A stretch of DNA of 64,000 nt from Dentipellis sp. KUC8613 (lineage: Eukaryota > Basidiomycota > Agaricomycetes > Russulales > Hericiaceae). Location of the stretch: the NCBI GenBank assembly GCA_002286715.1, contig NSJX01000007.1, positions 7,999-71,998 of the forward strand. The letters are read 5' to 3'. The position numbers were made by a program, and so were the translations under genes. Below, piece by piece: positions 46,349-56,354 of the stretch (positions are counted from its first letter, which is position 1; each line of letters opens with the position of its first letter). The notes beneath the pieces are model-generated. The model saw only the letters and a list, made by a program, of their open reading frames with translations, was not told where the DNA came from and searched no databases.

Positions 46349-47396
46349 TCATTTCGAGACGCGCTTTACCTATTAAAACACAAGGCCGGAAGCCAGAACC
46401 GTAAGTATGCACCACAGCACTGCGTAAACGGAAACGGAGACAGACCTCGGGCTCTTCACCTGCAACCCCATCAAACTGGGCGTCCGAGACGAGCTTTTTC
46501 TACACGGGCCCAACAGCCAGAACCGTCAGCATACACCGCGATAGCACGCTGCATTAGAGACGAAGACGGACCTCGCCAGCAAGCTCTTCACCTACTGGCC
46601 CGACATCATCACCACCAGCTGCAGACTGAGCCGCCTCAGACTTCGAAGCTTCAGACGTCCCAGCCGCCGCATCGTCCGGCATTGTGAGCCAACTCAGAGT
46701 CTACATCATCATCGACAACAACAGGCGTGGTCAACAAGCTTAAGTGCCATCCAATAACACGGATACCTCGAAGGGAAAGTCTGACCTTGCGAGGCGCCCT
46801 CCCGCCGGTGGACTTTTGCGCGGTCTGTTTGAGCCTCCAATACGAGTCAGCCCACGTCATGCCAGTGGTGTGTATGAACTGCTTCATGGCGAGAGCGAGG
46901 GGGAGAGAGAGAGAGGGCGGGAAGGCTTACAGCTTCACGCGCGGCTTGTGGGGCGGCATTGGAGATTTGGACGTGCGGCTGGCGGTAGATGGTGATGGTG
47001 CCTACAGCGATACGTGATTGAGCTCTCAAGCCAGACCGGGTAGAGCACGCAGACGGAAGAGATATGGCACGCACCGCTTGCTGTCGCTGCTGCTGCGACG
47101 ACGACGCCTGTGTCCGCTGCCGCACGGCCTCCTGCGCGTAGAAGCCGCGAGTCCGAGTCGCCGGTGACGATGCCGATGCCGACGCCGACGCGGCCCTTGG
47201 GAGCAGCTCTTGTGCGGCGGAGCTGCGCTGTTGGTCCACATACGTCAATACCCGGCACGAACAAGAGAACGGATTCAGAGGTGGAAAGGAGCGTCAACGC
47301 TGGACGTACCGTGCGGCGCCGCTCGGTGCTCGAAGATTGGCCCGGAGGCGGCGAAGCTGCGCGTATCTGCGGGAGCTTTTTTCTCGGGGCGCGCAT
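46349..47396 (-). CDS. histone H3 tail-mimic protein B, 187 aa, one tail copy
   Basis: Seven exons: 47396-47310, 47227-47075, 47001-46931, 46834-46786, 46700-46572, 46499-46446 and 46369-46349, all joined in frame. The fourth exon encodes KQTAQKSTGGRAPRK, which is H3 residues 4-18 with R8 to Q and K14 to R. The N-terminus begins MRAPRKKLPQIRAASPPPG, weakly like H3 residues 14-30. Exon 2 (LLPRAASAS .. RGFYAQEAVRQRTQ) matches the leader exon of the neighbouring six-tail gene (LLPLASYT .. RGYYEREVARQQRQ), so the two are paralogues. The C-terminal third is acidic (GGDDVGPVGEELAGE), ends KRVSK, and has no histone fold. The last two introns (46571-46500 and 46445-46370) are similar to each other, another sign of internal duplication. 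The last exon is uncertain: after the TGA another protein-like frame continues (LEMCNEYMADIRKLEQ). Confidence 0.6.
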
Positions 47397-48100
47397 GGCT
47401 TCGGCTTCAGGCTTCAGGACAGCTCAGGACTCGGACGCGTGGCGGACGTAGACCAGGGAGGTCGACGCGGTCTTCTTGAACACGAGCGGCGACCAGCCTC
47501 AGCTGGTGCTGTTTGTCCGATCAATGGACAAACAGTGCATATATACGTATGTACGTAACTCGAGGCCGGTGCCGGTGTGGAAGCGAATTGCGAGATCGCC
47601 GTGCTCGAGTCGAATTCGGGCTGGCTATGGATCCCGAGTAGGCTAGGGAAGAGCGGCGGCTAGACGTGTATACTTACGATGTTCTGGTTCTTTGCGCATG
47701 GTCTTACATAGAGCGAGTGGCACATCGTGTGGTAGGTAGGATGATAGAATGGCTCTGCGTGCGATTGTAAAGCAGGTGGTCAAAGCTGTTGGACAATCTC
47801 GTGCGGAAGTAGTTTCGAGCAACAGGGCCTCGAGGCCCGAGAGTCCGGCTCGGATGCTCCCGATTGCCTGGTACTCCCGTTGCGCATGCAGATCGCTCGC
47901 ACATGTGCAAGCACAACGAGATGAAAGCACCGTGACGCCCACCGAGCTCGAGATAAGACGCGCACGCAAGATATCACAGTCACCATCTAGTCTTATAAAG
48001 CACCAGTGAGCAACGCATGCAGTCCGAGGGGGTCCGACGCGCACAATATCAATGCTATACAGGTTCGGTACAGCTGCACTCTTGATATTCCATATGTAGT
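47397..48100. other. interval between the two H3 tail-mimic genes
   Basis: Promoter of gene B plus 3' flank of gene A. One minus-strand frame (48104-47643) reads protein-like in places (LETTSARDCPTALTTCF, YLPHDVPLALCKTMRKEPE). It could be an extra exon or a small gene, but I found no consistent splicing. Confidence 0.3.
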
Positions 48101-49512
48101 TCAAAATTCATACCCCTGCACCCGCGGCGGCGCGCGCCCGCTCGTCTTGCGCGCCGTCTGCTTCGTGCGCGGCGCCCTCTGTGCCATCAGTGCCGGTGCA
48201 CCTGATACACCAGCCGGCTCACAAGCTGCGTGGGGTGCACTGGGGTGGCTGTATCCCTGCATATCCAAGACTCTTAGATCATGCGCCAAATACTGATGTC
48301 TGAGGGACGTACCGCTGTGGGCCGATAGCCCCCCGTCGTCTTGCGCGCCGTCTGTTTCGTGCGTCGTTGAGGGATTGGCTGGGAGGACATCCCGACGCCC
48401 GGGTCGGGCGAGCCGGACGATAGGGTTGGATCAGTGTCGATACCAGTGTCCTGCTCAGAATGAGGGTATTCCTGGAGGACACAGACATCGTTATACTTCA
48501 CGATAAAGAGGAGAGACGGTGGCAGGGCACGACACCGGGTATAATACGAACCTCCGCAGACCCCAAGCCAGAGCCACTCCCGCTCACACGAGGCGGCGCA
48601 CGCCCGCTCGATTTACGCGCCGTCTGCTTCGTGCGAGGCGCTCCGGTCACGGCCGCATGCGCATCTGACATCGGCATGGACCACCATGTGCCGCCCGTCT
48701 GAACGTATTCCTGCATAGTACGATCCTGGGATATATATCTTGATCTGACTAGAAGGGAGGGAGAATATACCTCGATGGCCTCAGGAGCCCGCAATGTGGG
48801 GTATGGACGCGCTTGCGGTTGTGCGCGCGGGGTGTTAGTTCCAGACGACTTGCGCGCCGTCTGCTTCGTGCGAGGCGCTTCAGGCGCTGCCGCGTGCGCA
48901 TCTGGCACAGGCATAGACCAACATGTGCCGCCCGTCTGGACGTATTCCTGTATAGTACGATCCTGGGATATATATCTTGGTCTGACTAGAAGGGAGGGAG
49001 AATATACCTCGATGGCCTCAGGAGCCCGCAATGTGGGGTATGGACGCGCTTGTGGTTGCGCGCGCGGCGCGTTAGTCCCAGACGACTTGCGCGCCGTCTG
49101 CTTCGTGCGAGGCACTCGTTCTACATCCTCGTTCACGTCTGTGTGCGCATCTGGCGCTGGCATAGACCACCATGTACCGCCCGTCTGGACATATTGCGCG
49201 CGCGGTGCGCTGGTTCCGGACGACTTGCGCGCCGTCTGTTTCGTGCGGGGACCTGTGCCGCGCGATAGCGCTGGCGCTACCTGCGCGATAAGGGCAGTAA
49301 TAGCACTCGATGAAGGATCTGTAGGGAAGAAGAGCGTCGACAGGGATACGCACCTGCGAACTCGAAGTCCGCGTCTCGGCGGCGCCCTGTCGCTGCTGCC
49401 GCGCCACCTCCCGCTCGTAGTACCCGCGCGGCCGTGCGTGCGCGTCGTCTGAGTCGTGGCGCGTGTAGGATGCGAGCGGGAGGAGGTCGCCTGGCGCGGG
49501 CTGCGTGTTCAT
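48101..49512 (-). CDS. histone H3 tail-repeat protein A, 360 aa, six tail copies
   Basis: Six exons (49512-49354, 49280-49008, 48947-48771, 48710-48552, 48471-48313, 48256-48101), every junction in phase 0, ATG to TGA. Exon 1 is a leader (MNTQPAPGDLLPLAS .. RGYYEREVARQQRQ). The rest carries six copies of H3 residues 2-9, RTKQTARK, beginning near residues 65, 111, 170, 229, 293 and 339. Most read PRTKQTARKSSGTNAPR or PRTKQTARKSSGRAPPR; copy five reads RRTKQTARKTTGGYRP. H3 itself is ARTKQTARKSTGGKAPRK, so R2, K4, R8, K9 and S10 are kept while K14 and K18 are lost. Linkers repeat EYVQTGGT.WSMP and QARPYPTLRAPEAIE. There is no histone fold, signal peptide or membrane helix. The copies are internal, not at the free N-terminus. 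I infer a nuclear substrate or decoy for H3 modifiers and readers; no such family is known to me. Confidence 0.75.
48552..49280 (-). repeat. tandem exon-intron duplications within H3 tail-repeat gene
   Basis: Introns 49007-48948 and 48770-48711 are both 60 bases and almost identical (GTATATTCTCCCTCCC start, ATACAG or ATGCAG end). Exons 3 and 4 start with the same EYVQTGGT segment, and exons 2 and 3 end with the same QARPYPTLRAPEAIE segment. The unit of one 177-base exon plus one 60-base intron (237 bases) has thus been duplicated in tandem. Near-identity of the introns shows that the duplication is recent. Confidence 0.85.
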
Positions 49513-50452
49513 GTTCGTGTTCTGGCGCAGGCATCATGCGTATGGGCGCGCTATGCTAGTGCGTGCGGTAGGACGTACCGAGCCGTGTGGAAATGCGTAC
49601 GGCGCTGTGCGTGTGTGTGGTTGCTTGCTTGCTGGGGGCAAGCTCAATATTGCTGGCGGTGATTAGGATACGAGAATACTGCTATCTTCACGACCTGGAG
49701 ATTGCGTGCGCGTGTGGTCGTCGTGGAGGACTCATGGTAGGGGCGTGCCAGGTGCGGGTCAGCACGGTGACATCACCCGTGCCCGGCACTGTGGCGGGAA
49801 CGGGATGGCCACGGCGCAACGGGTCACGGAACTGGAAGGCACTGCGGCGGCGGCTGCACGCGAGCGCGGCACGCTCCATGGAGCTCTCCAGCTTTCTTTC
49901 CTGTTCCTCGCAACGCACTGTTCTCCTCGTACATCCTGCTACTCCCCACCTGTATATGACCCTCATATTCACGGTGAGCAGCACCCCTTGCTTTCAGGCT
50001 GACTGCAGATTTTGATTCTGGCTCCGCAGATCTACTAGACGTATACCAAACGATTCAGAGGCTGACTAGGACTGCCAGCCCCTCCGCATCGAACTTTCGC
50101 TCTGACTGAGACCAGAGCTAGGACCAAGCACAAGCACACCATGTCAGCCCCCCTTCCTCCTTATCCTCACGCGCTGCGTTCTGACGGGTGTCGCTCGTAA
50201 CTCCCGCGCTCCATCACATCAAACCGCTCTGAATCCCGCGCGGGTCCATATGCCCTACGTCCGCGTCCCCACACCGGGCTCAACAACGCCAACGTCTGCG
50301 CTCTATCAGCTCCCAAAGCGCGACCGCGCCCCCGCACCGAACTGCAGACAGCTAGCCCCGTGGCTCAGACTATGCTGGATTGACATCGTCGTCATCTGTG
50401 CGCACCTTTCCCCCTCGTACCGTGTAGGCCCGCGCACCGACCCTGCCTGCCT

Positions 50453-51391
50453 GTGCACATAGCAATTGTGATTGCGACGATCGTGTATGTCATTTGGGGA
50501 ATACCGCTTACCATCCGCATGTGGCGCATCTGCCGAGGCCGTCCGCCAAATACACCCCCAGGCTCCCCCATCCCGTCTCCCTCGTCATCGCCCTCCGCAT
50601 CTCCTTCTCCATCGCCATCTCCGCCCTCCACGTCCCCAAAGCAGCTCGCCATGCCGACCCACATCAAACAGCGCCGCGAGACCGTGCACGCGCTGCACTT
50701 CCGCACATCCTCGCTCCCCGCCGGCGCCGACGACGAAAAGCGCGCGTCCCAGCTCCAGTCCCAGTCCACATCCGCCTTCGCGAGCCCCCGCGCGCCCTGG
50801 CTCAGACGGCCGTCCGCCTCCCTCGAGCACATCCCCGCGTCGCCGCCGACGCCATCACCACTGCCCTGCGCGCCCGCGTCCGCGTCGAGCTCGAAGGACC
50901 CGTACCTGCTCGTGAACCCCTCGCTCGACGACTCGCTCCTGCTGCGCTCGGGCCTCGTCGCGCCGACCGCGCGCCCCGAGCCCGCGCTCAACGCGTACGA
51001 CACGCACGCGCCGTTCCCGTCGCCCCCGCCCCGCTCCGCCGCTGTGCCCGCGCGCCGCCACTCGGACGCCATGCTCCCGCTCCCGACGCCTGGCCATGCG
51101 CAGGGCCATGGGTTGAGGCTGAGCGAGCTGCCGCCGCCCCCGCCGTTGTCGCCGCCCACCCACGGGCACGGGCACGGGAGGAGGGAGGTACGGAGGAGCT
51201 ACGATGAGGGGAGGAGCTCGAGGGAGGAGAGTATAGGCGTCGGCGTCGGCGTGGGGATTGGCATCGGCACGGCCGCGGGGCTGGGACTGGGCATGGACGA
51301 GCTCGAGCTCGTGCTGCCGCCGCCGCCGGCGTACTCGCAGTATCCGATCGGGCAGGGCAAGGGCAGGAAGAACCCGTACGATGCCGATTGA
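50453..51391 (+). CDS. single-pass membrane protein with Pro/Ser-rich tail, about 312 aa
   Basis: The frame opens without a certain ATG. A TGTAG acceptor near 50428 suggests an upstream exon that I could not fix. Near the N-terminus is one hydrophobic helix, IAIVIATIVYVIWGIPLTI, then basic WRICRGR. A long disordered region of Pro/Ser repeats follows, with HALHFRTSSLPAG, DPYLLVNPSLDDSLLLRSG, a Gly/Val/Ile-rich stretch (VGVGVGIGIGTAAGLGLG) and a C-terminus with PPPPAYSQYP. A PPxY-like PPAY sequence near the end could bind WW domains, for example of a Rsp5-type ligase. I do not recognise the family. The start is uncertain. Confidence 0.55.
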   Translation: MHIAIVIATIVYVIWGIPLTIRMWRICRGRPPNTPPGSPIPSPSSSPSASPSPSPSPPSTSPKQLAMPTHIKQRRETVHALHFRTSSLPAGADDEKRASQLQSQSTSAFASPRAPWLRRPSASLEHIPASPPTPSPLPCAPASASSSKDPYLLVNPSLDDSLLLRSGLVAPTARPEPALNAYDTHAPFPSPPPRSAAVPARRHSDAMLPLPTPGHAQGHGLRLSELPPPPPLSPPTHGHGHGRREVRRSYDEGRSSREESIGVGVGVGIGIGTAAGLGLGMDELELVLPPPPAYSQYPIGQGKGRKNPYDAD

Positions 51392-52077
51392 GCCTCTCCA
51401 TGGCTTTTTCGCATGGACAGTGGACTGAGGACACAGCTAGCTGGACACACCATTTACATATACAGTACACATACCTTGCGCTTGCTTGCCAGTGAGCTTT
51501 GCTTGTAATCCCCCCCGCTCCCCCCGCTTGCATCTCGGCTCGCACGCACGCTTGCATATTACGCCTTTGCAATTTTGTATCCTTACGATTTTGGTTTTAC
51601 TGCTTCTATCTACGTGTTCCAGGTGGACATCGGTCATCCCCGCTCGTATCCTATAGACACGCAACAAATGGGCGGACGAACGTTGACTTGCCTCTGCGCA
51701 CGGACGGCAGGCACGCAGCTGAGCGCCGCCGAATGTCCGGTCGGCGCTGCGATGCCGCGTGCGGACCGAGCGCGCCGAGGGCGATCGGGCCGGCGTCTGA
51801 AGGATTGAGCACGCCGCCGCTCAGGAGGCCCGAGCCATCTCAATCATATCGCGCACTCAGTCGTCCGGATCCCATGCCCAGGCTCGAGCTCCAATCGCGA
51901 ATATTATTTATGTGTCCGTGTCCGTGCCCGCGGTGACGCACCACCCACCGTGCGCCCGCACATTCAATTTTCGACCCTCGCTCCGTCCTCACCCTCACCC
52001 TCGTCCTCGTCGTGAGCACCGAGCGAACACACGAACACCGAGTGACCCACTCGAATAGAACTCGCACGCACTGCGAC

Positions 52078-54833
52078 ATGCTGCGCAAACGCCTCCTCTC
52101 GCGCCGCGCGCTCGCCTACGCCGCCGCCGGCAGCGCCGCAGCCGCCGGCGGCGGGTACTGGTACCTCAACTCGGGCCCCGCGTATCCCGCGTCGACGCGC
52201 GAGACCCGCCGCCCGCCGCCGCCGTGGCGCCCGCCGACGCGCGCGGAGAACCTCGCCGCGCTGCGTGCGTCGGGCGCGGGCGGTGACGGCGCGGAGGAGT
52301 TTGATTTGCTTGTTGTGGGAGGGGGCGCGACAGGGGCTGGGGTTGCGCTCGATGCGGCGTCGCGCGGCTTGAAGGTTGCGTTGGTCGAGAGGGACGATTT
52401 TTCGGCGGGTGAGTGCTGTCTTCTTTGCGTAGGGGTGGAGGTGGGGTGGAGAGGGGGCACTGATGATGTATGGGCAGGCACGTCGTCCAAGTCGACGAAG
52501 CTCGTCCATGGTGGTGTGAGGTATCTCCAGAAGGCGGTTATGGAGCTCGATTATGAGCAGTACAAGCTTGTGAAGGAGGCGCTGCACGAGCGCAAGATAT
52601 TTCTGCAGACGGCGCCGTATCTCTCGCATATGCTGCCGATCATGCTGCCGATATACAAGTGCGTAGCGGGGTTCTCTGCGGGCTATATGCGCATGCGGGG
52701 CTAATGCCAACGCAGGTACTGGCAGGTGCCATATTACTGGGCGGGGTGCAAGATGTACGACGTCCTCGCGGGGAAGGAGAACATGGAGTCGTCGTACCTG
52801 ATGAGCAAGGGCAAGGCGCTCGAGACGTTCCCCATGCTCAAGAGCGACGGGCTCGTCGGCGCGCTCGTGTATTACGATGGTGAGCGGATCCATGCACGTG
52901 CAAACGAGGGGCCCGAGTAACGCTTCTGCGATCGCGACAGGGCAGCACAACGATGCGCGCATGAACATCGCGCTGATCATGACGGCCGTCAAGCACGGCG
53001 CGACCGTCGCGAACAAAGTCGAGGTCACGGACCTCCATAAGGACGCGAATGGGAAGCTGCAGGGCGCACGCGTCAAGGACAACCTGACCGGCGAGGAATG
53101 GAACGTCCGCGCCAAGGTAACTCTTCCCTTCTCATGCCCTGCATATCTCGCTGACGCGCCTGGACACCAGGGCATCATCAACGCGACCGGGCCCTTCTCC
53201 GACACGCTGCTCACGCTCGACAACGCAGCGCACAACCCGATCGTGCAAGCCTCCTCCGGTGTGCACATCACGCTGCCAGGCTACTACTCCCCGCGCACGA
53301 TGGGGCTGCTCGACCCCGCGACGTCCGACGGGCGCGTCATCTTCTTCCTCCCATGGGAGGGAAACACAATCGCAGGCACCACCGACACCCCAAGTGCCGT
53401 CGAGCGCGAGCCAAAGGCGCAGGAGGAGGAGATCCGCTGGATCCTCGAGGAGGTGCGGCGCTACCTCTCGCCGGACATCAAGGTGCGCCGCGGGGACGTG
53501 CTCAGCGCGTGGAGCGGCCTGCGCCCGCTCGTGCGCAACCCCGCCGCGAGCAGCACCGAGGGCCTCGTGCGCAACCACATGATCCACGTGTCCGACAGCG
53601 GCCTGCTCACGATCGCCGGCGGCAAGTGGACGACGTACCGCGCGATGGCGCAGGAGACCGTCGACGAGGCGGTCAGGGCGTTTGGCCTGCAGGACCGCGT
53701 CAAGAGCGGCTGTGTGACGGAGCGCGTAAGGCTCGTCGGCAGCGATGCGTGGAGCAGGAATATGTTCATCGGACTGATTCAGCGCGTGAGTGTCCATCGC
53801 ATGCGCCATTTGCTGCTGGCGCGCGGCTGACTGGCGGGCGTTTGGTAGTACGGCCTCGACACGGACGTCGCGAAGCACCTCTCGGACAACTATGGCGACC
53901 GCGCGTGGACCGTGCTCTCCCTCGCGCAGCCCACCGGCGAATCGTGGCCGCTGCACGGCGTCCGGCTCGCGCCCCAGTATCCCTGTACGCACCTCTTCTT
54001 CCCTTCCCCCTCCCCTTTCCCGCCCAACCTCACACGCACCCAGTCATCGAAGCGGAAGTGCGCTACGCGGTGCGCCACGAGTACGCGCTGACCGCGGCGG
54101 ACGTCATCGCGCGGCGCTGCCGCCTCGCGTTCCTCAACGCGCACGCGGCGCTCGACGCGCTCCCGCGCGTCGTCGACATCATGGGCGCGGAGCTCGGGTG
54201 GGGCGCCGCGCGCCGCGCGGAGGAGATCGAGCGCGGCGCGCGCTTCCTGCAGAGCATGGGCCTCGCGCCGGACGTCGTCGAGGGCCACGTGCGCGCCGCG
54301 CGCGGGTCGCCGCTGCTCGAGACGATCTCGGCGCGGCTCGGGCTGGGGGCGATGGGCTGGGGCTTGCCCGGCGCGCAGACGCAGGTGCAGGGGCAGGGCC
54401 AGCAGAGGCATGCGGCGAGGCGGGCACAGTTTGAGCCGGGCGAGGTGGACGAGCTGCGCGGGGCGTTTGCGAGGCTGGCGAGGAAGGAGCCCGCGGAGGA
54501 CGGGAGTGGGCGCGAGGAGGAGAAGCTCGAGAGGGTGCATATCAGGGAGATTGTGCTCGCGCTGCCTGGGTATGAGGCGGTGCGACCGAAGGACTTTGAG
54601 TATGTCCTTGAGGAGACGGGGCTGGCGAAGCAGAGGGATGTGGATTTCGACGAGTTCGTCGAGGTGCGTGGGCTTTTTTTTTTCGTTCTTGCTGGGAGGT
54701 GTGGTGCTGATGGGGTCTTGGGACATAGATCTGCGCGGAGCTGAAGGATGTCGCGCTCGCGCCGATTACGCGCAGCCTGTCCAAGTCGCTGCGGATGGCG
54801 ATTCCGGTCGAAAAGAGCGGTGGGGGCGTGTAA
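52078..54833 (+). CDS. GUT2: mitochondrial FAD-dependent glycerol-3-phosphate dehydrogenase, 775 aa
   Basis: Eight exons: 52078-52408, 52478-52658, 52716-52879, 52941-53116, 53171-53785, 53849-53984, 54044-54663 and 54729-54833. The N-terminus is an Arg-rich mitochondrial presequence followed by a small hydrophobic stretch. FAD binding: FDLLVVGGGATGAGVALDAA. Family blocks: STKLVHGGVRYLQKAVMELD, NATGPFSDTLLTLDN, VFFLPWEG-type IFFLPWEGNTIAGTTDTP, RGDVLSAWSGLRPLVRNP and TIAGGKWTTYRAMAQETVDE. It oxidises glycerol-3-phosphate to dihydroxyacetone phosphate at the outer face of the inner membrane and passes electrons to ubiquinone. The C-terminal ~120 residues form a degenerate EF-hand-like extension, as in animal GPD2 but absent from the shorter bacterial enzymes. 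A Gly/Gln-rich insert precedes it. The upstream ATG at 52012 is in frame but lacks presequence character. Confidence 0.95.
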
Positions 54834-55659
54834 GTCTAACGACGCTGGGTGCTCATGCATATGAGTGGAGTCCCGGGTGTACGACCAGAAAGACAGTGCG
54901 CTACGTATAGTGTATCGATTCTGAGCATTCTGATTCATCGCGCTGTTAATGCCAGCTTTATCTACCGTGTTCTTACCGTTGACGTTGTTACTGACTTGTA
55001 ATCGAGTTCCTACCTTTCAGCGTAAATAAAATTACTTACTTGAGCGTGTACTGACCTGACGAGCACCCTGGCCATCGACTAATACTGACTAGCCTAACAC
55101 ACAGAAATGATCAATGGTAAAACAACAATTGAGGAGCTCCTTGATCTCGAACCACCACCATGGTCGAAATTTCCCACGGTCACCCACCTGGGCAAGGACG
55201 GGAATGTACGCCTCGAAAAACGATGCCAATCGTTTTTTTTGTCGACGTTAGCAATCCCCCAGATTACCCTCTGGCTCCCCCAACTGCGAAAATCAATGGA
55301 AAACACAGTTTCTCTGTGCCCCTTATCATATCAGACCATGAGTTCACCTGCCACGTCACCAAGCGCGACAACATCCCCGAGAATCCCCCTCCCCCCAACC
55401 CCCGCTCCTTCCCAAGACTACTGCATAAGAACCCACCTTTTCCTTACAGGCAAGCCTCTATAACTCCGCTGTATCGACGTTAACCACGTGAGAAACATCG
55501 AGCCAAAACTGAGTGCATTAAGAGCGCGAATTAACGAACTAGGTCCATCGATGGGATTCACCTGCTCCGCCTTCCCCTACCCCATGCTTCCCCATCGGAT
55601 CCACCAACCAACGCTCCCCCCCTCCCCACCGACCACAATCCGACGATTATCGACCTCAA

Positions 55660-56354
55660 AAAAACCGAGCATGCGGCTTAAAAAGGCGCGCCATACTTAT
55701 CTTACGAGGCACTGACTTCACTATCAACTCCCCAGCTCCCTCATCCACCCCAGTTACCGCCGCGCCCTCCCGAACACTCTCCTCGCCATCCCCCATCCCG
55801 CCATCCCTCCATCCCCTCTCGTCCCCTGCCACTGGGCTATAACCCATGTGAGTACAGCTCGCTGACAAATCAATAGCACTTACGCGAAGCAAAAGTTCAG
55901 AACCCACAGGAAGCGGTGCCGCAAATCACCCTGTTGACCGCCCATAGACCTCCCCGTCCTCTCCGTATCGAAATACACCTTCGTCCAACCCTCCAACCGT
56001 GCCACCCCGACACAAACCTTGCCCCAAGTCCAATCAACGGGCCCCTCCACGGTCACGTATTCCCCGTACCTCAAGCTCCCGGCACAAGCGATCACAACAT
56101 CGACGAAGCCAGGCACCTCCACCGTCTGCCCTGGCTCTGCCACGAATTGAGGATCGATGACGAACAACGCATGCTTCATGACCGTGAGCCGAACCTTATC
56201 CCTGCCTTCACCGCCTAAATGACTAATAAGACACCCTCGACGCTCATAAGAACTCTTGCTACTCACTGTTGATGAAGGGCCCAAACAGGGGAGCATTGAC
56301 CAACGTTCCGACATAAGCCTCTAAATGGCTAACGACATTAGCGAGTACCGCCAT
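55660..56354 (-). CDS. orphan protein, C-terminus unresolved
   Basis: From ATG at 56354 the first exon reads MAVLANVVSHLEAYVGTLVN and APLFGPFIN. A GTGAGT..TTTAG intron then leads to RDKVRLTVMKHALFVIDPQF, AEPGQTVEVPGFVDVVIACA, GEYVTVEGPVDWTWGKVCVG and LEGWTKVYFDTERTG, down to about 55884. The sequence looks like a genuine beta-rich domain but I do not recognise it. A further exon near 55660-55840 (acidic, AVTGVDEGAGELIVKSVP) could follow, but the phase does not fit the splice sites I see. It lies antisense in a C-rich tract that may belong to the LINE upstream region. Confidence 0.4.

Noticed and set aside
46349..49512. Authentic histone H3 or CENP-A gene or pseudogene
   Set aside because: No histone-fold sequence follows any tail copy on either strand, and the tails recur seven times between unrelated linkers, so this is not a broken H3 gene.
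53353..54744. 463-codon plus-strand frame and long antisense frames over GUT2
   Set aside because: All overlap verified GUT2 exons in other frames and have no motif of their own.
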